A stretch of 45,998 bases of DNA from JAQBGV01 sp032128395 (GTDB lineage Bacteria > Planctomycetota > UBA8108 > UBA1146), in assembly GCA_032128395.1 (NCBI GenBank), contig JAQBGV010000028.1, positions 1 through 45,998 on the forward strand, in the 5' to 3' direction. This document shows positions 24,974-33,415 of the stretch, piece by piece (the first letter of the stretch is position 1; each line of letters opens with the position of its first letter). Under the pieces are notes generated by a model. It ran no database searches. It was given only the letters and a program-made list of their open reading frames with translations, and was not told the DNA's origin. Both the position numbers and the translations under genes were made by a program.

Positions 24974-25531
24974 CTATCCGCGGAGCCTTCCCATCGCCTG
25001 CACGACCTCATCGAGCGGCAGCCCGACCACGTTGGCGAAGCTCCCCTCGATCGACGCGACGAGCGCTCCCCCCCGCTCCTGGATTCCGTAGGCGCCCGCC
25101 TTGTCGAAGGGCTCCCCGGTCGCGACGTAGTCGCCGATCTCCAGGTCGGTGAGGGTCCGGAAGCGTACCGTCGTTCGCGCGACCCCAGAAATAACATCGC
25201 CGCCCCGGCGGACGCACCAACCCCCGATGACCTCGTGCGCCCGGCCGGAGAGGCTCCGAAGCATGCGCATCGCGTCGTCGGCGTCGCGCGGCTTGCCGAG
25301 AACCTCGCCATCGAGGAGCACCACCGTGTCGCCGGCGACGACGATCTCGTCCGCGTCCGCGGCGACCGACTCGGCCTTCGACCGCGCCAACCGCACGACC
25401 AGCGCGGCCGCTTCCTCGCCGAGAAGTGCGGATTCATCGACAGCGGGTGGAACGACGCGCACCTGGAACCCCGCTCCTTCGAGCATCGCCAGGCGGCGGG
25501 GAGACGTAGAGGCGAGGAGGATCCGTGGCAT
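24974..25531 (-). CDS. maf: Maf-type nucleotide pyrophosphatase
   Basis: The 185-residue protein matches Maf/HAM1-like pyrophosphatases throughout. The phosphate-binding N-terminus is ILLASTSPRRLAML (consensus LASxSPRR), the catalytic region is VVAGDTVVLLDGEVLGKPRD (consensus DTVVxxxxxIxGKP), and EPFDKAGAYGIQERGG is the conserved Y-x-IQ motif before the final helix. The presence of GDTVV and IQE suggests the dTTP/UTP-type subgroup, which removes modified nucleotides from the pool. The protein is cytoplasmic. ATG 25531 aligns with the usual start (MPRILLAST). It is followed by family A element copy 2. Confidence 0.95.
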   Translation of the reverse strand: MPRILLASTSPRRLAMLEGAGFQVRVVPPAVDESALLGEEAAALVVRLARSKAESVAADADEIVVAGDTVVLLDGEVLGKPRDADDAMRMLRSLSGRAHEVIGGWCVRRGGDVISGVARTTVRFRTLTDLEIGDYVATGEPFDKAGAYGIQERGGALVASIEGSFANVVGLPLDEVVQAMGRLRG

Positions 25532-25767
25532 GGCGGCATCATCCGCGCCCGGCTCCGCGATTCAAGCGCTCACGACAGTGCGGAGTACAACCTCGTCTTC
25601 GCGGACTTCCGATCGCGGGGACGGCGAGGGCGGTCGCGACGTGGCCCTCGGGGAAGGTCGCCGAGTCCTCCGGTACGGTCGACGCGCGAGGCGCTGGGTA
25701 GCAAGTTCACCTGGTACCCGGTCGCGCACTCGGCGACACTCCGTGCTCGGAACGGACGGAGCACACG

Positions 25768-27300
25768 ATGGGATTCTGGGGATGGTTCGGAGTCGGGCTC
25801 GGGAGCATCATCGCGTTGGTCCTCATCTACGACCTCTTGCAGCGGAAGCACACGATCCTGCGCAACTTCCCGGTGATCGGTCACTTCCGGTACCTGCTCG
25901 AGGCGGTCGGTCCAGAGCTCCGGCAATACATCGTCACCGACAACGACGAGGAGCGTCCGTTCAGCCGCGATCAGCGCCGTTGGATCTACGCCTCCGCCAA
26001 GCGCGAGAACAACTACTTCGGGTTCGGCTCGGACAACGAAATGGAGTCCTCGCCGCAATATCTGATCGTTCGGCATTCGACGTTCCCCCTCTCTTCCCCT
26101 TTGGTCGGGGAGCCCGGATACGACCATCTCCACCGTCTCCCCGCCGCGAAGGTCCTCGGCGGTCCGCGCGGTCGGACCCATGCATTCCGTCCCCCTTCGA
26201 TCGTGAACGTCTCGGCGATGAGCTTCGGCGCCCTCGGCTCGGCCGCAGTCGAGGCGATCAATCGCGGCTGCGCGATCGCGGGAGCCCTGCAGAACACCGG
26301 GGAGGGGGGCGTCTCCGCACATCACCTACACGGCGGTGAACTGATCTGGCAACTCGGAACCGGCTACTTCGGCGCTCGCAACGGGGACGGGAGCCTCTCC
26401 ATCGAGAAGCTCGTCGCCGGGTGCAAGAACCGACCGATTCGGGCCATCGAGATCAAGCTGAGCCAAGGGGCGAAGCCGGGGCTCGGCGGGATTCTCCCCG
26501 CCGCCAAGGTCACCGCGGAGATCGCCGAGATCCGTGGAATTCCGATGGGGAAGGACTGTGTCAGCCCCGCGGCGCATCTCGCCTTTTCCGGGGTCGATGA
26601 GCTCCTCGACCGGGTCGAAGAGATCGCCGAGAGGACCGGCCTCCCGGTGGGGATCAAGTCCGCGATCGGGGAGCTCTCCTTCTGGAAGGAGCTCGCGATC
26701 GCGATGCAGGGCGGATCGCGGGGGGTCGACTTCTTGACGATCGACGGAGGGGAAGGAGGGACCGGAGCGGCGCCGCTCGTCTTCTCCGACCACGTCGCGC
26801 TCCCGTTCCGCGTCGGATTCGCGAGGGTCTACCGCATCTTCGCCGAGGCGGGGGTCGCGGAGCGGGTGTTCTGGATCGGTTCCGGGAAACTCGGCCTTCC
26901 GGAGACCGCACTGTGCGCCTTCTCGCTCGGCTGCGACTCGGTCTCGATCGCTCGCGAGGCGATGCTCGCGGTCGGTTGTATCCAGGCCCAGCGCTGTCAC
27001 ACCGGCCACTGCCCGACCGGGGTGGCGACTCACAACAAGTGGCTGATGCGCGGCCTCGACCCGACCTCGAAAGGAGCTCGTCTCGCGAACTACATCGTGA
27101 CGCTCCGGTATGAACTCGGAAGGCTGTCGCGGGCGTGTGGAGTCGAACATCCCGCGCTGGTCGGCCCGGATCGGATCGAATTCCTCAACCCGCATTTTGG
27201 CGGCGAGACCGTGCGCGAACTCTTCGGATACGAGGAGGATTGGGGGGTCCCGGGGGAGGCGAGTCGGGCTGGGTTGAAAGAGGCGATGTCGGTGAAGTAG
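25768..27300 (+). CDS. FMN-binding glutamate-synthase-like protein with membrane anchor
   Basis: This 510-residue protein is the stand-alone FMN domain of the glutamate synthase large subunit (GltS-like) with an N-terminal membrane segment (FGVGLGSIIALVLIYDLL). FMN-site motifs include NVSAMSFGALGSAAVEAINR, IEIKLSQGAKPGLGG, FLTIDGGEGGTGAAP and SGKLGLPETAL. CIQAQRCHTGHCP gives Cys404, Cys410 and Cys415 at the CX5CX4C spacing of the 3Fe-4S cluster. The glutamine amidotransferase domain is absent, so it is not a normal glutamate synthase. Such short forms are widespread and their reaction is mostly unknown. It stands alone and converges with the MshEN gene, whose stop is 10 nt away. Confidence 0.85.
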   Translation: MGFWGWFGVGLGSIIALVLIYDLLQRKHTILRNFPVIGHFRYLLEAVGPELRQYIVTDNDEERPFSRDQRRWIYASAKRENNYFGFGSDNEMESSPQYLIVRHSTFPLSSPLVGEPGYDHLHRLPAAKVLGGPRGRTHAFRPPSIVNVSAMSFGALGSAAVEAINRGCAIAGALQNTGEGGVSAHHLHGGELIWQLGTGYFGARNGDGSLSIEKLVAGCKNRPIRAIEIKLSQGAKPGLGGILPAAKVTAEIAEIRGIPMGKDCVSPAAHLAFSGVDELLDRVEEIAERTGLPVGIKSAIGELSFWKELAIAMQGGSRGVDFLTIDGGEGGTGAAPLVFSDHVALPFRVGFARVYRIFAEAGVAERVFWIGSGKLGLPETALCAFSLGCDSVSIAREAMLAVGCIQAQRCHTGHCPTGVATHNKWLMRGLDPTSKGARLANYIVTLRYELGRLSRACGVEHPALVGPDRIEFLNPHFGGETVRELFGYEEDWGVPGEASRAGLKEAMSVK

Positions 27301-27310
27301 GAGCGGACTC

Positions 27311-27943
27311 CTAGAAGTCCTGCACGTTTTTTTCGGCCTCGTCGAAGATGACCTCCCACGACGCGTCGAGCGATTGGAGGAGCTTCGACTGAGTCGGGTC
27401 TGCGACCACCCCGGGGTTGCCGGTCGACAAGGGCGGTGGTTTTGCAATCTGACTCTGGGCCCGCTCGCTGCGGCGCAGCTCGTCGAGGGCCAGCATTTTC
27501 TCCTGGCCGAGCTGGAAGTGCTTCCGGAGCGTGATCTCGACGTCGCTGATCGGCGAGACGTAGTAGTAGATCTCGCAGCCGACGGTGTCGATCAGCTGTT
27601 TCTCCACCGACTCCTCCGGGATCTCCCCGACCGCGAGGATCACGCAATCCCCAATTCTGTCGAGCGGGACGATCTTGTGCTTGTAGAGCAGGTCCGCTCC
27701 GAACGTGGCGAGCAGCCCGTGGTCGTACTGATAGCTCGAAGGGCGAATGAAGGGGAGTTGGTACTGGGAGCAGACGCAGCGGACGATGTCCGACTCGGAG
27801 ATGATCCCGTCCGAGAGAAGGATCTCTCCGACCGTCATCCCGGACCCCTGCTGGCGCGCGAGCGCGTCCTGGAGGATCTCTCGGGTGATGAGCCCCTCGG
27901 CGACGAGGATCTCCCCGAACTTCCGGCGCCGAATCTTCTGCAT
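27311..27943 (-). CDS. MshEN-type (GspE N-terminal-like) protein without ATPase domain
   Basis: The 210-residue protein begins MQKIRRRKFGEILVAEGLIT and has the paired pattern FGEILVAEGLI...ILQDALARQQ and VGEILLSDGIISESDIVRCV of MshEN domains. These normally form the N-terminus of type II secretion/type IV pilus ATPases and can bind cyclic di-GMP. Here no ATPase domain follows; the last 60 residues are polar and end in a short helix. It could regulate a secretion or pilus ATPase encoded elsewhere. The start at 27943 is preferred, although a further ATG at 27988 in frame would add 15 residues. Neither has a clear ribosome site. Confidence 0.7.
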   Translation of the reverse strand: MQKIRRRKFGEILVAEGLITREILQDALARQQGSGMTVGEILLSDGIISESDIVRCVCSQYQLPFIRPSSYQYDHGLLATFGADLLYKHKIVPLDRIGDCVILAVGEIPEESVEKQLIDTVGCEIYYYVSPISDVEITLRKHFQLGQEKMLALDELRRSERAQSQIAKPPPLSTGNPGVVADPTQSKLLQSLDASWEVIFDEAEKNVQDF

Positions 27944-28005
27944 AGGAGGCGCACTCCCTTCTTCCAAGTCTATACCGCCCATCTCCATGGTGCCAACTGC
28001 TGGGT

Positions 28006-28161
28006 GGCCCGGCCGCCGATGCGGACCCGTCTGCAGCGTTGCGGGGTTCTTCCCGATCCTCGTCGGCGGGCCCGGCCGCCGAGGCCCGTCTGCAGCGTTG
28101 CGGGGTTCTTCCCGATCCTCAGCGACCCGCGGGGGTCGCCTCCGGTCAGGAAGAAACCCGC
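28006..28161. repeat. family B nested-hairpin element with a 36-bp direct repeat
   Basis: The 36-nt block CCCGTCTGCAGCGTTGCGGG...CTTCCCGATCCTC occurs identically at 28026-28061 and 28085-28120 (59-nt period), each preceded by GGCCCGGCCGCCGA. After the second block, GCGACCC (28122-28128) pairs with GGGTCGC (28133-28139). Outside that, GCGGGGTTCTTCC (28100-28112) pairs at 12 of 13 positions with GGAAGAAACCCGC (28149-28161). The result is a nested hairpin. A related copy is at 45937. The 421-nt divergent intergenic region 27944-28364 holds this element and no gene. Confidence 0.8.
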
Positions 28162-28364
28162 GCCTTACATCAGCCGGACCCTCCTCGGCGACCTCTGCGT
28201 AGTGGGTTGGGGCTGGCGACGGCCCGTGTGTGGCTGGTTGGGCTTGGAGTTCCGCACTTTTCTTGGTCGCTCAAGGTCGAGGTCTTTGCCGCCGATTTGA
28301 CGGGAGCGAGGTGAGTGGGCGATTCTTCATCAACACCCCAGCCCTCCGAAGGAGTTCAGGACCG

Positions 28365-28829
28365 ATGGAGATCCTCGCCGACCCCCCCACGATCCCGGGA
28401 CAGGTGTTCGAGTCGCGGGAGATCCCCAGCGACGTCGCACTCGTGGTCCCGCTGGTGTGCCGCCTCGTCGAGCTCCTCGTCTCGCAGGGGTGCATCGCCG
28501 AACCGGACCGCCGGAAGGTCGAGCTGTGCCTCGACGAAGCCGTCACCAATGCGGTGATCCACGGCAACGATTCGGACTTTCAGAAGAAAGTCCGAGTGCA
28601 GCTCTTCCTCGATGGAGATCGCTGGGGAACGGTGATCCAGGACGAGGGAGCTGGTTTCAGCCCGGATGTGGTGCCCGACCTCGACGACGACGAGCAGCTT
28701 TGGCAGGAGTGCGGCCGCGGGATCGCCCTGATGCGGCTCTTCATGGACGAGGTGACGTACTTCGACGGGGGGCGCACCATTCTGCTCTCGCGGAAGTGCC
28801 CGGGCGCCTCTGAACCGGAAACGGACTGA
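28365..28829 (+). CDS. RsbW-like anti-sigma factor / serine kinase
   Basis: This 154-residue GHKL ATPase of the RsbW/SpoIIAB type has the N box LDEAVTNAVIHGN, the G1 box DEGAGF and the G2-type motif GRGIALMRLFMDEV. Such proteins bind a sigma factor or another target and phosphorylate a STAS-domain antagonist on serine. The STAS partner is the next gene, 2 nt away, so the two form a partner-switching pair. No sigma factor or PP2C phosphatase is adjacent, so the target is unknown. ATG 28365 is preceded by GAAGGAG; the longer in-frame leader includes the family B flank and is not coding in character. Confidence 0.88.
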   Translation: MEILADPPTIPGQVFESREIPSDVALVVPLVCRLVELLVSQGCIAEPDRRKVELCLDEAVTNAVIHGNDSDFQKKVRVQLFLDGDRWGTVIQDEGAGFSPDVVPDLDDDEQLWQECGRGIALMRLFMDEVTYFDGGRTILLSRKCPGASEPETD

Positions 28830-28831
28830 CC

Positions 28832-29203
28832 ATGTCGACCCAGAACGACGAAATCATCACTCTGCACAGCCAGGCCGGGATCGTGGTCGCCTCGATCACC
28901 CGAGGGGCGTTCCGCGACGAGAACGGTGTTCTCGGCGCGCTCGAGAAGCTCGGGCAGGCGATGGAGGACCGCAACAACCTCCGCATGGTGCTCGACCTCT
29001 CGGTCGTCGAGTACATGTCGAGCGCGGGGCTCGGCCGACTCGTCGCGTGCCTGAAGAAGGCGCGAGCCGGCGGCGGGGATCTGGTGCTCGCACGGGTGCG
29101 CAGCGAGATCCATGAACTCCTCGATCTGATGAAACTCACCCAGATCTTCAAGATCGTTCCGACGGTGGAAGCAGGAGTCGCGGCGCTCGGAGTCGCTGGC
29201 TAG
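28832..29203 (+). CDS. STAS-domain anti-sigma factor antagonist
   Basis: The 123-residue single STAS domain has the phosphorylation-site motif LDLSVVEYMSSAGLGRLV; the serine in MSSAGL is the residue modified by RsbW-type kinases in this family. The rest follows the SpoIIAA fold (VVASITRGAFRDE; LVLARVRSEIHELLDLMKL; IFKIVPTVEAGVAAL). In the dephosphorylated state it should capture the kinase encoded immediately upstream. The genes are separated by 2 nt and must be co-transcribed. Its stop lies 3 nt from the convergent uvrC stop. Confidence 0.92.
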   Translation: MSTQNDEIITLHSQAGIVVASITRGAFRDENGVLGALEKLGQAMEDRNNLRMVLDLSVVEYMSSAGLGRLVACLKKARAGGGDLVLARVRSEIHELLDLMKLTQIFKIVPTVEAGVAALGVAG

Positions 29204-29206
29204 ATC

Positions 29207-31129
29207 TCAGGATTCTGAGTCCACGGTCTCGCCGGCTCCGATATCCAGGTCCAACTCGGTCTCCTCGTCGGCGTGCAGGAATCGATAGGTCGCCTCCGCG
29301 GCGGCTCGGGTCATCCCCGGGGCCGCCGCGAGCGCATCCTGGGTTGCGGCGCGGACCCGCTCGAGGCTCCCGAAGTGACGCAGCAGGGTCTTCCGTCGTT
29401 TCGGGCCGATCCCGGGGATCTCCTCGAGGCCGCTGACCAAGTGGCTCTTTCGACGGAGTTCGCGGTGATAGGAGTTCGCGAACCGGTGCGCCTCATCGCG
29501 GATCCGCTGCAAGAGGCGCGATTCGGGGCTCGCCTCTGGGAGATCGATCGGGGTGGCGCGCCCCGGCACGAACACCCGCTCATCGACCTTCTCGTCACCC
29601 CGACGCCGCCCCTTGGCGAGACCGGCGATCGCGAGGTCGATCCCATGTCTTGCGAGGGCCTCGATGGCGCGGCCGAGTTGTCCCTTCCCCCCATCGACGA
29701 GAACGAGATCGGGGAGTGGATCGCGCTTCTCCGACGGTCGAAATCTGCGATCGAGCACCTCGCGCATCGAAGCGAAGTCGTCGGCGCCGCGCACGGTGCG
29801 GATCCGGTAGCGGCGAAAGAGGTCGGGGTCCGGCTCGCCATCTTCGAACGTCACCCGGCTCGCCACCGACAGGGTCCCCTGGATGTTCGAGATGTCGTAG
29901 CACTCGATGCGGCGGATCGGTTCCGCGACCCCGAAGTGATCGGCGAGCGCCCGCGCGATCGACTCCTGCGCCTCGAGACGAAGTTCGTCGGTCCGGGCGC
30001 TCTCCTCGGCGTTCCGCTCCGCCATCTCGACCAGGCGGCGCTTTCCTCCTCGCTGCGGCACGCGAATCCGGACTCGGCGCCCCGCCCGGCTGGAGAGCCA
30101 GGCCTCGATCAGGTCGGCGTCCGTGGGAGTGATCGGAACCAGCACTTCCGGCGGGAGGAACTTCTCGCCGAGGTAGAACTGCCCGAGGAACGCCCCGAGG
30201 ACGGTGTCATCGGACTCGTCGGTCCGGAGCGAATGACTCGCGCTCTCGAGGAGCCGTCCCTCCCGCACGAGCATCACCTGGACCGAGACGAAGTCGTGAT
30301 CGCGATGGAGCGCGAAGACGTCACAGTCGCCATGCGGGACCTCCTCGACGATCTGCTTCTGGAGCACTCGACGCATCGCTTCGATCTGGTCGCGCAACCG
30401 CGCCGCCCGCTCGTACTCGCGCGCGTCGGCGGCCTCGTCCATCCGCGCACGCAATTTCCCGATGAGCGTGCGATCCCGACCGCGCAGGAGGAGCACCACC
30501 TGCTCGATGAGCTCCAGGTACGACTCGTGGGTGTCGAGCCCGACGCAGGGAGCGGTGCAGCGGCCGATCTCGTGCTGGAGACAGGCGCGCTGCCGGGAAT
30601 CGAAGAACGGGTTCGAGCAGTTCCGGATCGGGATGTATTTCTTGATCACCCGCATGACTTCACGCACCGAGCTGGCCGAAGGATAGGGGCCGAAATACAG
30701 GTCCCCATCGTCCTTCCAATGCCTGACCACCTGCACCCGCGGCCACTTCTCCGAGATCGTGACCCTGAGCGACACGTAGGTCTTGTCATCGCGGAGTCGG
30801 AGATTGAACCGGGGCCGGTGCTTCTTGATCAGGTTGTTCTCGAGAAGGAGCGCCTCGACCTCGTTCTCGCAGACGACGCAGTCGACGTCGGTGGTGCGCG
30901 ACACGATCGCCTGGAACAGGATCCGAGTGTCGCTCGCCCCGGGAGCGAAGTAGCTGCGCACCCGCGACCGCAGGTTCACCGCCTTGCCGATGTAGATCAC
31001 GCGCTTCTTCGAGTCGGTGAACACGTAGACGCCGGGCTCGGTGGGAAGCCCGTCGATCTTCGCGCGGAATTCCGCGCTCGGGCCGGTGTCCGTTCCCGGG
31101 GGATCATCGCTCGACTCCCCGGATCCCAC
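29207..31129 (-). CDS. uvrC: excinuclease ABC subunit C
   Basis: The 640-residue UvrC has the N-terminal GIY-YIG nuclease (PGVYVFTDSKKRVIYIGKAV), which makes the 3' incision. A Cys-rich patch (CSNPFFDSRQRACLQHEIGR then CTAPCVG) follows, then a UVR motif (AREYERAARLRDQIEAM), the RNase-H-like endonuclease domain (IECYDISNIQGT, VLVDGGKGQ) for the 5' incision, and C-terminal helix-hairpin-helix motifs (LEEIPGIGPKRRKTLLRHFG). It works in the cytoplasm with UvrA and UvrB, which are not in the window. The GTG start at 31129 is 1 nt after the trmB stop, so the two genes form an operon. The first 20 residues are poorly conserved in character. Confidence 0.97.
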   Translation of the reverse strand: MGSGESSDDPPGTDTGPSAEFRAKIDGLPTEPGVYVFTDSKKRVIYIGKAVNLRSRVRSYFAPGASDTRILFQAIVSRTTDVDCVVCENEVEALLLENNLIKKHRPRFNLRLRDDKTYVSLRVTISEKWPRVQVVRHWKDDGDLYFGPYPSASSVREVMRVIKKYIPIRNCSNPFFDSRQRACLQHEIGRCTAPCVGLDTHESYLELIEQVVLLLRGRDRTLIGKLRARMDEAADAREYERAARLRDQIEAMRRVLQKQIVEEVPHGDCDVFALHRDHDFVSVQVMLVREGRLLESASHSLRTDESDDTVLGAFLGQFYLGEKFLPPEVLVPITPTDADLIEAWLSSRAGRRVRIRVPQRGGKRRLVEMAERNAEESARTDELRLEAQESIARALADHFGVAEPIRRIECYDISNIQGTLSVASRVTFEDGEPDPDLFRRYRIRTVRGADDFASMREVLDRRFRPSEKRDPLPDLVLVDGGKGQLGRAIEALARHGIDLAIAGLAKGRRRGDEKVDERVFVPGRATPIDLPEASPESRLLQRIRDEAHRFANSYHRELRRKSHLVSGLEEIPGIGPKRRKTLLRHFGSLERVRAATQDALAAAPGMTRAAAEATYRFLHADEETELDLDIGAGETVDSES

Positions 31130-31130
31130 G

Positions 31131-31787
31131 CTACCCCCGACGCTCGAAATAGAAGTAGTGGATCGGCAACCCCCGCTCCCGGAACTTCAACTCGAAGAGC
31201 GTGGGAACATGATCGTCCGCATCGAGAGGCTCGATGAGGACCGCGCGAGGGGCGACCAGGTTCTCGAGAGCGGGCTCTCCGGCGAGCGTCTCGATGATCT
31301 GCTCGAGGTACGCGATGTCGTCCGTCCGCACTTCGAGCCTCGCCCCGGGTGCCATCCGAGAACTGAGGGTTCGGAGGAACTTGGGATTGATGATCCGCCG
31401 CCCGTGATGGCGCTTCTTCGGCCAGGGATCGGGAAACAGCACGTAGACCTGTTCGAGGCTCGCCAGGGGAAAGACCGCCTCGAGCACCCGGGTGACATCG
31501 GCGTGGAGGACCCGCAGGTTCTCCAGGCCCCCCTCCCGCCGGGCGATCTTCGTCAGGACCTTGTCGAGCTTCTTCCGACAGTACTCGAGCCCGACGAAGC
31601 GCCGCTCGGGCTCGGCGTGGGCCCGCTCGATGAGGTGGGTGTCCTTTCCCAGTCCGATCTCGAGGGTCAGGGTCCCCGGGCTCCCGAAGACCCGGTCCCA
31701 GCCCCCCGCCGCCTCGAGCGAGGGGACGCTCACCTCCGGTCGGCGTTCCAGGTCGGTGAGGAGCAGTCGGCGCGTGGAGAGTCGCAT
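31131..31787 (-). CDS. trmB: tRNA (guanine-N7-)-methyltransferase
   Basis: The 218-residue TrmB methylates G46 of tRNA using S-adenosylmethionine. The SAM-binding region LTLEIGLGKDTHLIERA and the diagnostic motif LFPDPWPKKRHHGRRIINPK are present, with VRTDDIAYLEQ and TLFELKFRERGLPIHYFYFE near the end. Start ATG 31787 (MRLSTRRLLLTD) is chosen because AGAGGG lies just upstream and the length is then normal; the frame extends 33 codons further back without good coding character. It is upstream of, and coupled to, uvrC, and divergent from the sugar dehydrogenase gene. Confidence 0.95.
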   Translation of the reverse strand: MRLSTRRLLLTDLERRPEVSVPSLEAAGGWDRVFGSPGTLTLEIGLGKDTHLIERAHAEPERRFVGLEYCRKKLDKVLTKIARREGGLENLRVLHADVTRVLEAVFPLASLEQVYVLFPDPWPKKRHHGRRIINPKFLRTLSSRMAPGARLEVRTDDIAYLEQIIETLAGEPALENLVAPRAVLIEPLDADDHVPTLFELKFRERGLPIHYFYFERRG

Positions 31788-31952
31788 GTCCCTCTTCTCG
31801 TACTCCTGCGGGAGGGGGCTCAATCGAGAGGCCTCCCCACCCGATAACTCCGATGTGCGGTCCGTCCCAGCCCCGGCGTGACCCATCCCGTTGCGCCCGA
31901 GTCATCCCGACCCGGTCGCGGTCCCTGGGGTGACCGGAGGATAGCCCGCACC

Positions 31953-33344
31953 GTGTCCGAGGTGAAGGAGCCGGCACCCTTGACGCCGTCCTCAGCAGAA
32001 CAGCTGGAAGGCCGAATCGCCGACCGAAGTGCCCGAATCGGCATCATCGGACTCGGATATGTCGGGGTCCCGCTCGCGCGGGCCTTCACCCGGGCCGGGT
32101 TCCGGGTGCGAGGACTCGATGTCGACCTCGAGCGGGTGCAGACCTTGGACGAAGGTCGTTCGCCGATCGCCCACGTCCCCGACGAAGACGTGGCTCGGAT
32201 GCGCGAGCGTGGCCGCTTGCAGGTGACCTCCGACCCCAAGCAACTTCGGAAGGTCGACGTCGTCCTGATCTGCGTCCCGACCCCGATCACCGAGACGAGA
32301 GAACCCGATCTCTCCCATGTGCGCGACGCAGTGTCTGAGATCGCGCGTTACATGAATCCAGGGACCTTGGTCGTCCTCGAGTCGACCACGTACCCGGGCA
32401 CCACCGACGAAGTCGTGCGACCGATCCTGGAGGAGAGTGGTCTCTCGCTGGGCGATGGCTTCTTCCTCGCCTTCAGCCCGGAGCGCGAGGATCCGGGGAA
32501 CCGTCGCTACCACACCAGCAACACCCCCAAACTGGTCGGTGGGGTGGACGACGTGAGCGGCGTTCTCGCGGAGGCCCTCTACCGCGCGGCGGTCGAGACC
32601 GTGGTCCGAGTCGCAGACGCACGCATCGCAGAGGCTGCGAAAGTTCTCGAGAATACCTACCGATCGGTGAACATCGCACTTGTCAACGAATTGAAGATCG
32701 TGTTCGACAAGATGGGGATCGACATCTGGCAGGCGATCGCCGCGGCGGCGACGAAGCCGTTCGGGTTCCACCCCTTCTATCCCGGTCCCGGGCTCGGTGG
32801 CCACTGCATCCCGATCGACCCCCACTACCTCTCCTGGCGGGCGCGGCAGTTCGGGGTGCCGACGCGGTTCATCGACCTCGCCGGCGAGGTGAACGCGGCG
32901 ATGCCGGACTACGTACTCGGTCAGGTCTCCGACACGCTGAACCGGGATGGGAAAGCGGTTTCCTGCAGCGAGATCCTGGTGCTCGGCGTCGCCTACAAGC
33001 GGGACATCGATGACACCCGAGAGAGCCCTTCCCTGAAGTTGATCACCCGTCTGAAGCGCCTCGGTGCGCGGGTCCACTATCACGATCCCTACGTCCCCGC
33101 GCTCCGTCCCAGCCACGGCTTCCCGCACGGGATGGAGTCGGTCCCCCTCGACGAGGAAACCGTGGCGAGCGCCGACTTGGTGCTGATCGTCACCGACCAC
33201 ACCTCCGTCGATTACGCGATGGTCGCGCGGCACGCTTCCCTGATCGTCGACACCCGGAACTGTATTCCGCAGGTCAACGCGGAAGCCCGGGAAGTCCACG
33301 AGACGGAGCCGGTCGCAGCGCGGGGGGTCGCGACCGAGAGCTGA
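31953..33344 (+). CDS. nucleotide-sugar (UDP-HexNAc-type) 6-dehydrogenase
   Basis: This protein of about 463 residues oxidises the C6 hydroxyl of a UDP-sugar to a carboxylate with NAD. The Rossmann motif is IGIIGLGYVGVPLA; CVPTPI and ESTTYPGTT follow. The catalytic cysteine is Cys285 in GLGGHCIPIDPHYLSW. That H-C-I-P-x-D-P form marks UDP-GlcNAc or UDP-ManNAc dehydrogenases (WbpA/WecC/TviB group) rather than UDP-glucose dehydrogenase (GGSCFPKD). LGVAYKRDIDDTRESPSL is the C-terminal domain signature. It probably supplies a uronate for surface polysaccharide; no glycosyltransferases are nearby. The start is uncertain: GTG 31953 follows GGAGG by 12 nt, and GTG 31878 would overlap trmB sequence. 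Confidence 0.9.
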   Translation: MSEVKEPAPLTPSSAEQLEGRIADRSARIGIIGLGYVGVPLARAFTRAGFRVRGLDVDLERVQTLDEGRSPIAHVPDEDVARMRERGRLQVTSDPKQLRKVDVVLICVPTPITETREPDLSHVRDAVSEIARYMNPGTLVVLESTTYPGTTDEVVRPILEESGLSLGDGFFLAFSPEREDPGNRRYHTSNTPKLVGGVDDVSGVLAEALYRAAVETVVRVADARIAEAAKVLENTYRSVNIALVNELKIVFDKMGIDIWQAIAAAATKPFGFHPFYPGPGLGGHCIPIDPHYLSWRARQFGVPTRFIDLAGEVNAAMPDYVLGQVSDTLNRDGKAVSCSEILVLGVAYKRDIDDTRESPSLKLITRLKRLGARVHYHDPYVPALRPSHGFPHGMESVPLDEETVASADLVLIVTDHTSVDYAMVARHASLIVDTRNCIPQVNAEAREVHETEPVAARGVATES

Positions 33345-33415
33345 CCGCTGAGCCCGGCTCCCTCCCCTCCCGACCGCCTCCTAGAGGGCGACACGGAAGT
33401 GCACGTCGCTCTCGA

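Noticed and set aside
28006..28161. CRISPR array suggested by the exact 36-bp repeat
   Set aside because: There are only two copies, the intervening sequence is itself partly repeated, and the unit is half of a nested hairpin element seen again at 45937. No cas genes are present.
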